Positions 23,186 through 33,000 of a DNA stretch of 64,000 nt are shown piece after piece. A program made the translations under genes and the position numbers. Position 1 is the stretch's first letter. Each line of letters begins with the position of its first letter. The stretch spans positions 39,523-103,522 of the forward strand of contig JABYQR010000147.1 in the NCBI GenBank assembly GCA_022592445.1, given 5' to 3'. The notes under the pieces were generated by a model. It was not told the DNA's origin, did not search any database, and saw only the letters and a list, made by a program, of their open reading frames with translations. Source of the DNA: Cytidiella melzeri (lineage: Eukaryota > Basidiomycota > Agaricomycetes > Polyporales > Irpicaceae).

Positions 23186-25503
23186 TTATAAACCAAAAGC
23201 CGATCCAATAGAGGGAGCGAGCGACCCGTGTCGCAAACGAGAAGGTTCAGCCGATGCGTGACCGAGCTCTGGCTGAAGGGCAGACGATACAGACGGAGCA
23301 GCCGATGTATGTCGCTGGCGCTCCCAAAGCTTCTCCTTCGCACAGATTTCGATGTTTTCATAAGGGTTAGCCTGCGAGACCTTCACGCAATCCCGCGTGC
23401 CTAACACGAGAAGTTCGAAGAAGAACGAGGATGCTGCGCGCCTCGAGGCCTTCTCCGACATTCTCTTGAAACTCATCACCTTCTCCGGTTGTTCAGGCGC
23501 AGGCTGCAGCTCCTGACGAACGATGCGTAAAGCCTTCACGGTGTTCTTGCTGTATCCCTTTCCGTCGTCTTGCTGATTACTTTCTTGCGACTGTGACGAC
23601 CGATCGTCGAAGGAAGCAATAGGGCAAGTAACGTCTGCGTATGACTCCTCTCCTTCATCAAAAGGGGCGTTCTCCGCTACAGGCGTTGTCAATCTGCTCA
23701 AACCCGACAGTACAGATTGACCACGAATACCAAGCTGGACATCAGCATCCGGGATGTCCATCTGGAAGTCATCCGTGATACCAGTGTTATCGGCGAATTC
23801 GAGGCCCGGTCCGACGCTACTGCGACCGCCTAGTATATCGCTATCAAGCGCAAGGCTGGGTGCTCTGCTATCCCGCCGCGGCAATTCAACCTCCTCGTCG
23901 TCGGCGGCAATGCTGTCGTCAATGCGAGACCTCTTGCTCGGACTCTTGCCTTGAGCGGGAGAGGCCCGTCGCTTCGACGCCGCAAAGTTCTGCACGGGAC
24001 GCATGAACAACTCGGTCAGCTCAGGAGCCATGCCGGGAGGCGCAGCGCAGAAGAAGGTGCCACTTGGGGTGGATTTCGTCGGGAGAAAATGTGAGATGGG
24101 ATCCTGACGAATTTCTAACAGACGCATCACAACAGTCGACCGCGGGAGGAATGGATGCTCAGTTACGATGTTGCTCACATCCACCGCTTGACCAAAGCCG
24201 GCCCCTCGACCACGTCCAAGGCGGGCTCCAGGTCCATTAGCAAGCTCGGTAACTGCATCAACTATTTGCTTCTTCTCCTTGCCCCTCTTCTTTCCTTGAG
24301 CGGCTCCTGTATCCAAAGGTGTTATCTCCATGTCCGGAGGTGGTGTTTGCGGTGGCTCGGTAAGAGGCGACACTGTTAATCTAGTCAGTATTGAAGCAAT
24401 GTTGCACAATTGGCGACTCACTGGCTCGCGAGAGAGTGAGCTCCGGCGGCGTGAGTCGAGGAGTGAGTTGCTGATCGATGTCCATGCCAGGCTCGCTAAG
24501 CGGTCGCTCGCCATCGCCAAAGTCAAGTCCTAAGTCTAAATCTCCAAGTTCCGGGTGTAAATCTATGCTCATATCTGCCACAAAAGGATGCTCCGACGCT
24601 TCTCTGCTCCTGTACGATAGCTCGTCGAGGTCAAGATCCATGTCACGCCGACCAAGAAGCTGAGATGCGAGTGACTCTCTCGCAGGGCGCACAGGCGCAG
24701 CATCTCGGCCAATTTCCACATCCATGCTATCTTCTGCTTCTGAGTGTGGCACCACAGATCCTCCTCTCACGCTGACAGGACCATCTCCGAAATCCAATCC
24801 TAAATCCAGTTCTTCAAAGTCGTTGGAACCGATATCTGGGGGTGCGAGGTCGTCAAAGCCGAGGTCGTATTGGAAGTCTTCGGCGGTTGCCAATGTAATA
24901 TCTGCTGTGCGAGCAATATGCTGACCACCAGGCTGTGTTGATCGTTCCTCATAATTAATATCCCTAAAGTATGTTCGCTGAGTAGCTGGAAAGACGTAAC
25001 AATAGTGGCCAGCTCACCAGTTGATATCAGGAAGCAGTGCATCGAGGTCAAGGTTGTTGCCCTGCAGCGTAATAGCGTTCCTATTGACGGCGAGTTGGTC
25101 TTCAGTCATATCCACCACCCCAGGGCGAAATGCCATTTTGATCTTGAGTAATGCCTCGTTGCAGTCGTCCAAGAGGTATTTGGCTTTACGACTATAGATA
25201 CGGACGACCCCCAGTAGCAGTTGACCTGATAGTCGAAGGGCCATAATTTCAACCTCCTGTCCCATGATGGCACCTGCTCAAACTCGCGTGAATAGAGAGA
25301 GAGAGCAAAATCACAATTCTCACGTACGAGCAGACTGTTCGATATCCGTCTGCAGTGTCTGTGTCTTGGATAGCTTCCTTTCCATGTGCGCAGCGAGCCA
25401 TACTTTGGCTAGGGGTCCCCGACGGGACAGGATAGCTTCGGAATAAAACTATCGGAGTATTAAAGTGCTCTACTGCTTATTTCCTAGCGTAATGGCTCAC
25501 CAT
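23186..25503 (-). CDS. RAD21: Cohesin kleisin subunit Rad21/Scc1
   Basis: The kleisin that closes the cohesin ring by bridging Smc1 and Smc3, needed for sister-chromatid cohesion and repair. About 700 residues. The start is a three-base coding exon: ATG 25501-25503 followed at once by an intron (25449-25500, GTGAGC...ATAG). The next exon begins [21 protein letters not shown]. Family landmarks: N-terminal Smc3-binding [20 protein letters not shown] and [20 protein letters not shown]; an acidic middle with a repeated [10 protein letters not shown] motif; EIGRD, a candidate separase (ExxR) site (24705-24716); [18 protein letters not shown]; a lysine/arginine stretch [10 protein letters not shown]; and the C-terminal winged helix [20 protein letters not shown] followed by [16 protein letters not shown]. 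The [20 protein letters not shown] end is short. It is the mitotic form rather than Rec8, judged by the N-terminus. Confidence 0.92.
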
Positions 25504-25538
25504 AGTATAAGGGTATCAAAGTTTTCAAGAACTCTCGA

Positions 25539-25544
25539 ACGCGT
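25539..25544. promoter_or_regulatory. MCB-like ACGCGT box near the RAD21 start
   Basis: A perfect ACGCGT lies 36 bases upstream of the RAD21 ATG in the 286-base gap shared with the PPR gene. In yeasts, MBF binds this box to drive G1/S genes, including the cohesin kleisin. Presence is seen; function in this fungus is inferred. Confidence 0.4.
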
Positions 25545-25639
25545 TGGGTATCGCGTGGTGTGCGCGTCGAGGTGGTCGTGGTTGGTGAACAACAGCGGGC
25601 GTCACGGCTGTGACAAGTCGTGGCCGCCGAATTCAAGGC

Positions 25640-25667
25640 CGCGGCTCCGGATGCCTCCGGAGCCGCG
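25640..25667. promoter_or_regulatory. GC-rich perfect hairpin in a shared promoter
   Basis: Twelve-base arms CGCGGCTCCGGA and TCCGGAGCCGCG flank a 4-base loop (TGCC). It lies between RAD21 and the PPR gene, about 120 bases before the PPR ATG. It could be a protein-binding palindrome, or a stable mRNA leader hairpin if transcription of the PPR gene starts upstream of it. Confidence 0.45.
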
Positions 25668-25789
25668 TGCCGGCAGCAGCCAAATTCGAATCGTGGTCTG
25701 CCACCTTGGCCATTGCTGTCGCCTCTCGCTTCCCTTTGCCTTGGTGTTCGCGTTCCGCAGGACACCCTACGACGTTGCTTTGAGACGTT

Positions 25790-27636
25790 ATGCTTGCGTG
25801 TTCTTCGCGAAACGTCGTAAAGGCTGGTCGGGCCAAGTTTGTCGGATTCTCAAGTGTAGGACGAGGTACGAAGCACATTTACCTCATAGTCTGTGCTTTA
25901 TTCACGAATTTATGCCTAGCACTTGTCACACAGCGCAACTATGCCGCTGTGCAGAACACCGAAAAGCCAAAATCCTCGTTTGGCAGTGCCTTCCTCGCTC
26001 GTCGACGAGTGCTCGACCGGCCCCATGCACCCCTTCGCGTCGTACAAATGCAGCCCAGCAAAGACAAGTTTAACCAAGAACTTGCACGCCTAGCAGATCA
26101 GAGGAGAGGCGCGGATGTGTTCGCCACTGCGCGCAAAATGAAGGAGGCTGGCGTGCGACCCAACACTGAGACCTACGACCATTTGTTCCGAGCGTGCAGT
26201 GATCTCGCATTTGAAGCAGAAGCTTGGGCAGTCTATGAAGATATGATGGCCGTCGGAGTACCTCCAACACGCAACACCTTCCACCTACTACTTTATGTAA
26301 GGTGAATCGTTACGTGCGGCATACTCGCTGCGGTGTAGCTATCGCTCACCATTTGATTACAGGCCATGCGTAACTCAAGAATTGACCACACATATGACAT
26401 CTTGAAGCACATGCAAGAACACGGTGTATCCATGAACGAAATCACGTATGAACACGTGATTGGCCGTTTCGTGAGCCAGGGCAACCTGGAACTTGGACTT
26501 CAGTGGTTAGCGGAGATGAGTAGAGAAGACTTGCCGCCTACATTGAATACTGTGCAGTCGCTCATATCACTTGCTGCCGACAAATCGCATCCCCGACTCG
26601 CAATCGACCTTGCGGTGAATTTCGAGCGATCGTCACCGCGCATACTGGATGTCGAGACGTGGTATCGATGTCTCATTTCGGCTGCAGATGCTCTCTATGT
26701 ATGTCAAACTATGAGCTTTGCCAGTGATGCCACAAATACTGACACTACCGTCCAACCCAGCCCGACGGCGTGGTGTACGCATGGGACAAGATAGTGCGCA
26801 CAATGAACATTGCTTTGGACGAAGGCTGCTGCATCGCTGTACTACACACTGCAGGTCGACATGGACTGAAAGAACTTGCGCTGGACGCCATCCGCCAACT
26901 AAAGGCACTTGGAGTTGCTTGGAAAGAGCATCATTTCGCTCCTCTCGTTGAGACCTTTTGTAAAGCTGGCGATGTTCGCGAAGCTTTCGCCACTTTAAGT
27001 CTCATGCGGCAATCGGACGTGCAACCCACGCTCGAAACTGCGTATCCCATTTTCCAAGCTATCAGCAAGAGCGATGAAGAGGTCGACTCGGCCTGGGCCA
27101 CTCTGGAGGACCTAAAGAAGGACGGGCATGAGGTGGACGTGGTGGCGTACAACACACTTATTCAGGCTTGCGTCGCCATCGGAGACCTACAGCGCGCCTT
27201 GGGCACATACAAGGCGGCTAGTGATCTAGGGGTGAAGCCAGACGTGGAGACTTTCAACCTTCTCCTGTCAGCATCCATCGCAGCGGAGCATCGTGAACTC
27301 GGTGATCGACTTCTCACAGAGATGCGAGAAGCTAGCATCAAGCCGAATGAGAGGACGTACGAGAGGCTGATAGTGTTGTGTCTTACACAGCCTACGTACG
27401 AGGACGCGTTCTACTACCTCGAGGAGATGAAATCCGTCAAGTTCCAGCCGTCGCAAGCTATCTACGAGGCTATAGTCCGTAAATGTGTGTTTGTCGGCGA
27501 TACACGGTACAAGTTGGCGGTGGACGAGATGATCGAGCACGGGTACCCAGTATCACGGAAGCTGCAACAGTACATTGACAGGGGCGGTCAGCCGGAGGGC
27601 GGCAGGGAACAGACAACTAGGCCTAGGGTGCGATGA
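25790..27636 (+). CDS. Pentatricopeptide-repeat (PPR) protein, likely mitochondrial
   Basis: An RNA-binding helical-repeat protein of about 570 residues, presumably acting on mitochondrial transcripts. The start ATG 25790 opens a basic, Ser-rich leader (MLACSSRNVVKAGRAKFVGF) typical of mitochondrial import. Repeated 35-residue PPR units are clear: VRPNTETYDHLFRACSDL; VPPTRNTFHLLLYAMRNSRI; HGVSMNEITYEHVIGRFVSQ; DVVAYNTLIQACVAIGDLQ; LGVKPDVETFNLLLSASIA; and SIKPNERTYERLIVLCL. Four exons are joined: intron 1 after FSS (donor near 25857), intron 2 after LLLY, intron 3 after DALY, all frame-preserving. The C-terminal tail (GGQPEGGREQTTRPRVR) is basic and disordered. The exact fungal orthologue cannot be named by eye. 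It shares a short bidirectional promoter with RAD21. Confidence 0.85.
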
Positions 27637-27794
27637 CCTGTACTTACATGTGTCAAAACATTGCGGGTTCCATATCTTTTACAGCGACATCTAATCTTTC
27701 TGCTTATGCCGACTGCGGTAATACATCTATCAGGTACTATATGATAAAAGTATGACATGCATTCGCGTCTACGTTGTCGAAGATAATGGAGGGT

Positions 27795-28999
27795 TCAGGT
27801 GGGTTTATACACTCGAAGGGCGTTGATCTCCCAATACGCGTCCTCAAAAGCATCCGGATTGTTGTTAACGACTATATTAAATGTCAGCAAAAGTCTCTCA
27901 ACAAGTCCGAGATGAGAAGAGCACTTACAGTCGTCGCAATTCGACCCGCATCCCGAGGTAGAGAAGTCTGGGCCTGCCCAATCGCCCTACAGATGACAGA
28001 TAACAACCAAATGAGCAGAAGAACAAGTGACACTTGTGAAAACTGCACTTACGCAGAAAGTCAAGTCAAAGACGATAATGTGCTGGTTGAAATGACTCTC
28101 ATAGTCGCAGAAGTCGGCATTGGGAAACGAGGCGTCTGGAACACCCCAGCTTGGGGTAGGCGTAAGCGATGCCCAACCTTCGCGAATTTCCTGCGGTACT
28201 TGTGGATCGTCGCGCTGCCAGAACCACACGCGAATTCCGTCATCCACCGAGCGCGCCATAGCGTAAAACCCGCCGCCCACAGTGTTGAAGACTGAACCAT
28301 ATGATGTCCCCTTCGCTGACTGAGTACCGCAGCCCTGGTTGAAGTTGGCGCTGGCATCGCAGTTGGTCGAGATCGTAGCTCCGGCTTGGTAGCGCTGCTG
28401 AGGCATCGTACATGATGACGTTGTGTGCAGAGATATGAGGTTCTGTCGTGCCATGTTGACGCCTATGATATACAATTCAGAAACGTGAACATCGCAAGGG
28501 CTGACAAAGATAGCATACCTTCGATGATATCTATTTCACCTCCTTGAGGCCAAGGTCCTTGTTGACTGAGTGTCCAAAATGCAGGCCACGTTGCGCATCC
28601 TGCTGGCATGTGCTGGACGTCAAGGATGACTACCGAGTCTCCGTAAGCCTTCCACGAAGAGATGCGGACGCTGTCCCGCCCGCGGGCTGACGGGTCGACT
28701 ACGCTCTGACTGTCTGCGCGCATGAAGAATTTGTTGTCGGTAGCTGTACATGTGGTCAGTATGCAGCCCTGCGAGGATGAGAAGGGGAACGAACCTTGGC
28801 TCAAATTCTTGTTGATAGCAGCGCCCTGGTCGACGTAGTTGACGCGTCCATGGGTTGGGTCGTCGTCTGTTTCCCATTGGAAGCCGGAGTAAAAATCGTT
28901 CCCGATATATGTGTCCTGGATTGAGTAGTGTGCACTAGCGATAGGAGGAAGTGTCACAAGTACTGCACAGAGTAGAGGGTAAGCATAACCAGTACGCAT
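27795..28999 (-). CDS. GH16 endo-beta-1,3(4)-glucanase, secreted
   Basis: A laminarinase-type glycoside hydrolase (the basidiomycete Lam16A-like GH16 group) acting on beta-1,3/1,4 or beta-1,3/1,6 glucans, of its own wall or of plant and fungal material. The start ATG 28999 gives the signal MRTGYAYPLLCAVLVTLPPIASA. The catalytic core runs YIGNDFYSGFQWETDDDPTH, GRVNYVDQGAAI, FFMRADSQSVVDP, RDSVRISSWKAYG, MPAGCATWPAFW, and the catalytic GEIDIIEGVN, whose two Glu residues in ExDxxE are nucleophile and acid/base. Then SLHTTSSCTMP, FWQRDDPQVPQEIREG, WASLTPTPSWGVPDASFP, GDWAGPDFSTSGCGSNC, and AFEDAYWEINALRVYKPT at the stop (27795-27797). Active-site residues are all present. About six short introns. 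Confidence 0.92.
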
Positions 29000-30224
29000 G
29001 TTGGTATGGATCGTATATGGGACGGTAGGGAGAGACAGAGCTAGCCTGTAGATGAGGACGAACGTAGAGAACAACCGCAAAGATGAAGAAGGAGGCTGGA
29101 CCGAGCACTACAAGGAGCAAATTCGAGGCTGACATCCTTTATGCTCCTTTATGCGGCTGGCCGATCACGTCAAGTTATGATTTGGACTGGCCAGCGAGCA
29201 GGCCCACCTATAGAGCGGGCCAGTGGCAGAGCTGAGACGTCTCAACTCAAAGATGAAGGCGTTATAAGGGGTGGTCTTGCAAACCGGCGAGCACTGCGGT
29301 GACAATAATGGCAGACGTCCAAGGTAATGGTATATGGGGTAGCCGAGGAAAAGCTTGAAGGAGAGCGTGGTACCCCGTCAGCCTCGTTCTCGACGCAAAT
29401 TGCTGACCTTCAGACAGCTTACGAGCACAGAGACAGCGATAGTCGCTCCAGAGAGGATTTTGGCAAGAGTAGCAGAGCTGAGACGAGGTTCTGCAGATGC
29501 GGGCATTGAATGAAATGCATTTCCCTCCATGCCGAGCCAAATATGAACAAACAATACATGGCATAAATACAAGCTTGCGGCCTTGAGTCTGCTCTCAAAC
29601 TCACAGTCAACGTGTAGCTCATGGCTACCTTGAACGTCAATAGAGAATCGTGGCCTTGTGGCCTTGATAAGTCTGGCCTTTCTGCCAGCTGCAGGATGAA
29701 TAATGGTAAAAGACCCCTTTCTCTCCTTTCACGAATAAATTGACTCACGACCTCCTCTCTGCAGATATAACCTCGAGTAGTCCTAATGCTCAACCTATCA
29801 TCCTCTTCCCGCATGCCTTCCGACAAGTTACTCTGCTTGCGTCATGGCGGAAGCATATTAAATGTGAATTACTCGTGACGGTGTCAACTCATACGATTTC
29901 GATGGCCGCGCACTCGCGATACTTGGGTTGCCAACAGTGCCCTGGGCTAATTCCCCTTCTTTCCAAAATAAGTTCTTTATTAACGAACAAGCGTTTATCC
30001 AAGCGACGTCTGCAGAACGGTGCGTGCTGAAAGGTAGCGTGGCGGGAACAAAGGATATTCTCCTAGTCCTGAACTCTTATCGTGGCGCCAGGCCCTCTTG
30101 TGCATGATATAAAAAGGTGCGGATTCACTCGTCATTTTCATCCACTCCAATCATCACCCCTGGAGCTGCATACTAGGTCCCTCACCGCTTCCTTCTCTCT
30201 GAGCTGTCTTTGACCTTACAGAAA
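29000..30224. other. Intergenic region with no supported gene
   Basis: This holds the GH16 promoter (minus) and the first BTB promoter (plus). Overlapping ORFs at 29262-29826 on the minus strand and 29327-29509 on the plus strand show no family signature and compete for the same DNA. The upstream leader of the BTB gene starts near 30109. Confidence 0.4.
30109..30116 (+). promoter_or_regulatory. TATA box of BTB gene A
   Basis: TATAAAAA lies about 110 bases before the ATG at 30225. The same layout (TATA, a pyrimidine-rich leader, CCCTGNANNTGCATA-like block) recurs in front of BTB gene B, so the promoter was copied along with the gene. Confidence 0.6.
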
Positions 30225-32344
30225 ATGCAGGGCACGAGAATTTCTCCTGAACGGGCTGCCTTTTTGGCAAAGAGACAGAGACAGGAGAAAATAATCCTTG
30301 AGCAAGCACAACTGAGAAGGCAGAACATGCGAAAGATAGAAGTCTCGGCTGCTCCAGCTGCTCGCAAGCCTCACGATGCTCAGGGCATCGGCTCTGAGTC
30401 GGCAGGAACGCACAATTCGCCTGCTTCCTCTGAGAGCAAGCAATGCAAGACCGACGAGACCACATCGACCCCAGCGGTAACGCGAGATCATGGTTCGCTT
30501 GTAGGGGCCGTCTCGCGTCTCAGAGACTTTACGCAAGATGAATTGGCTCCTCAAGGTGCTCGCAAGATTCGCAGCACTTGTGCCACGGTCCCTGAGCCAC
30601 AACAGACGCACGAGCCTCCCGCTCTATCAGAAAGCAAGCGAGTCAAGACCGACGAGGCCACAACGACCCCAGCGGTAACGCGGAATTATGGAGAAAAACC
30701 GTTTGTCGGGCTACTCGCAGAGGCAAAACGAGAAGAATTGGCTTCTCAAGTTGCACGCAAGATTTGCAATGCTCGCACCACGGTCCCCGAGCCGCAAGAG
30801 ACGCACGACCCGCCTGCCCTACCCAATAGCAGGCAATCAAAGATCGACGAGCCCACAGCGTCGACGACCACAGTGGTAACGCCACTCGACCGCAAAGTCG
30901 ACACTGCCCCGCGTTGTGATGAGGCTGAAGGTAGGCAAGGACTAGAGCAGCAGGGAAGAAAATCTGCAGCGGCGGACACCCTGGAAGAATGTTCACCCGC
31001 ACCGGCAGAAGATATGAGTACGTCTTTTGTTCAGTTTGGTAGTAGTATTCCTGATCCGTCTCAGCCCCCGTGGACACTGCGTGGACCACATTCGTTGCCC
31101 ACCGAGCGGAATTACTTCAAGAAGCGATAGTGGCCTCTGTTCTGACGGGAAAATTCAACGACGTCGAGATCCACGCCTATACCAGACGAGGCAGTAAAAG
31201 TGGCCAAGTCAAAGCGCCTACCGCTGTTCACGCTCGGGCATCGTTCCTGGAGGCGTCGTCGCCTGCCTTCAAAGGTATTCTATCCTTGTTTTGAGTTGAA
31301 GCTTAGTCACTGATCTTCTGCAGAATTCATCCAGGAAGGAAAGAGAGAACCCCGGCTCATTCCTTTTGTATCGGATGATTACGATTATACCGATGATAGC
31401 GACCTGGAAGACGACGAAGATGACCACAAGTCTGAGCTGTATGACGCCGAATCGGACGTGTCATTCGATTTCTTTGACAGCCCGGGCTTGCACTCCTTCG
31501 ACCTGGCCAGAACTCCCACACCAACTCCTGTCGTCGACAAACCTGAGAAAACTGACGAATCCAGATTTTCTACACCAACTCCTGCCGTTGACACTCCCGA
31601 TGAAGCGCGAGATGAGGTCATCTTTACGTCTTACGGAGCAGCCAGAACGTCAGTACCTCTTTGACTACCTGGCTCGCACTCTTCATCTTGCTCAGCGCTC
31701 ATACTTGGTGTAGGTGGCAGGTGTTGATTATGTACTTGCAAAGCGATATGGTTCTTAAGTTCAATCGCTTGAACTCGAGCTTTGTATCCCGTGAAGACCA
31801 ATTGTCATGTTCCCCCAAGTCCATGTACCGACTGGCCACGAAAGTAAGCAGCCCGGCGGTCGTTTCGACTGATCAGTAATATGTATACTGACCACACTCT
31901 GGTTGTTTCAAGCTTCAGCTCCCGCAGCTGGTCAAGTTATCCGGAGACGCGATTGTTGCCGACCTGACTTTGGGTAACATCGTGCTTGAGCTGTTCAGCG
32001 ACTTCACCTGGAGGTACACAAAGCATCTCTGTTCCCGTGCCAGCCACCAACACTCATAATCTCTCGCCTGTTCCTCTCATAGATATCCAGATATCTTGAA
32101 CCGTGAGGTTGCCTTCTTCCGAGAACATGCACACAATCCTTGTGTACGAGCGGATCTAAAACGCGCGTTCGAACACGGCGCGATGGGCGAGTACCCCCAC
32201 GGTCAAATCGTACTCGTTGCTCTTTTCGACAGTTTTATTCCTATGGTCGTATCAGAAAGCAAGGGCGTCGTTGGTGGTGTGGCTTGCGAAGCATCAGGTG
32301 AATCACCCAAGCGGAAGAAGGTGGACGTGAATAAGACAAGGTGA
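30225..32344 (+). CDS. BTB/POZ-domain protein, tandem paralog A
   Basis: A fungal BTB/POZ protein of about 600 residues. BTB proteins commonly dimerise and can be substrate adaptors of cullin-3 ligases. About 260 N-terminal low-complexity residues carry 2.7 imperfect repeats. The BTB part is spread over later exons: WTTFVAHRAELLQEAIVASV; TGKFNDVEIHAYTRRG; ARASFLEASSPAFKEFI; a long acidic insertion (DDYDYTDDSDLEDDEDD ...); then RTWQVLIMYLQSDMVLKF, SCSPKSMYRLATKLQL, GNIVLELFSDFTWRYP and a C-terminal helix block. Five GT-AG introns sit at the same places as in paralogs B and C. CSPKSMYRLATK is a hallmark of this basidiomycete family. The end carries PKRKKVDVNK, a candidate nuclear-localisation signal that B and C lack. 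The start ATG 30225 follows a probable 5'-leader splice acceptor. Confidence 0.8.
30360..30900 (+). repeat. Coding tandem repeat inside BTB gene A
   Basis: Units of about 65 residues beginning ARK and containing TH(N/E/D)(S/P)PA..(S/N)(S/R), K(T/I)DE and TPAVTR occur about 2.7 times (ARKPHDAQ..., ARKIRSTC..., ARKICNAR...). The paralogs B and C do not have them. They appear disordered and probably arose by slippage or unequal exchange after the gene duplicated. Confidence 0.7.
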
Positions 32345-33000
32345 ATTTAGCTGGGAATTAGAAAACAGAATTGATACGGACCTGTAGGTTGCATCGTTAC
32401 GTATGATATGTGAGGGATTATACCTTGCGACGCACGTGTACTCTTCGCGGGATGCTGGCTATGAAAGAGCACCGCATTACTGTCTCCTTACCTTTTCTTC
32501 TTTCTCATGTGTCCCAAGACCCTGCTAGAGACAAATGCTGTCTCACCCGCTTTTACTTGCACGTGTACGTGTGGGATAAGTTACTGGCATCTAGCAAGCA
32601 TCCTTATCTGGAGGTGCTTACCTGCGGCTTATCACGGTACGTCTTCATGGATCTCGCCGCGCATGCGTACTCATACGATTTCAAGTTTGTCAGCCCACTT
32701 GTGATATTTGGCCATGGCTCGTCATGGGTACGGATGAGCTACCAACCAACGATCTCGACACACGCCACGTTTGTAACACGATGCGTGAGTCCAGCTGCGC
32801 CGATTGCGTGGTGAGAACAAAAAGGTCATGTCCTATTCACGAACTCTATCGCGATATCGTAGCGCTGTGAAACATATAAACAGGTGGCGGATTGAGTCGT
32901 TGACTCCACCTATTCCCATTTTCACCCCTGAATTTGCATAGTAAGTCCCTCGCCGCTTTCTTTACTGCGAGATGTCTTTGAACTTATTCATTCCAGGAGC
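32345..33000. other. Spacer between BTB genes A and B
   Basis: This holds the BTB B promoter (TATAAA at 32875-32880) and a 56-base intron in its leader (32941-32996). The plus-strand ORF 32410-32814 has no family signature. Confidence 0.55.
32875..32880 (+). promoter_or_regulatory. TATA box of BTB gene B
   Basis: TATAAA about 120 bases before the ATG at 33001, at the same relative place and in similar surroundings as the box of gene A. A leader intron with perfect GTAAGT donor (32941-32996) ends four bases before the ATG. Confidence 0.6.

Noticed and set aside
29262..29826. Overlapping minus- and plus-strand ORFs of 60-135 residues
   Set aside because: Composition is random-like, no motif, and they compete for the same DNA.
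32410..32814. 134-residue ORF between BTB genes A and B
   Set aside because: No BTB or other signature, and no matching ORF in the equivalent B-C spacer.
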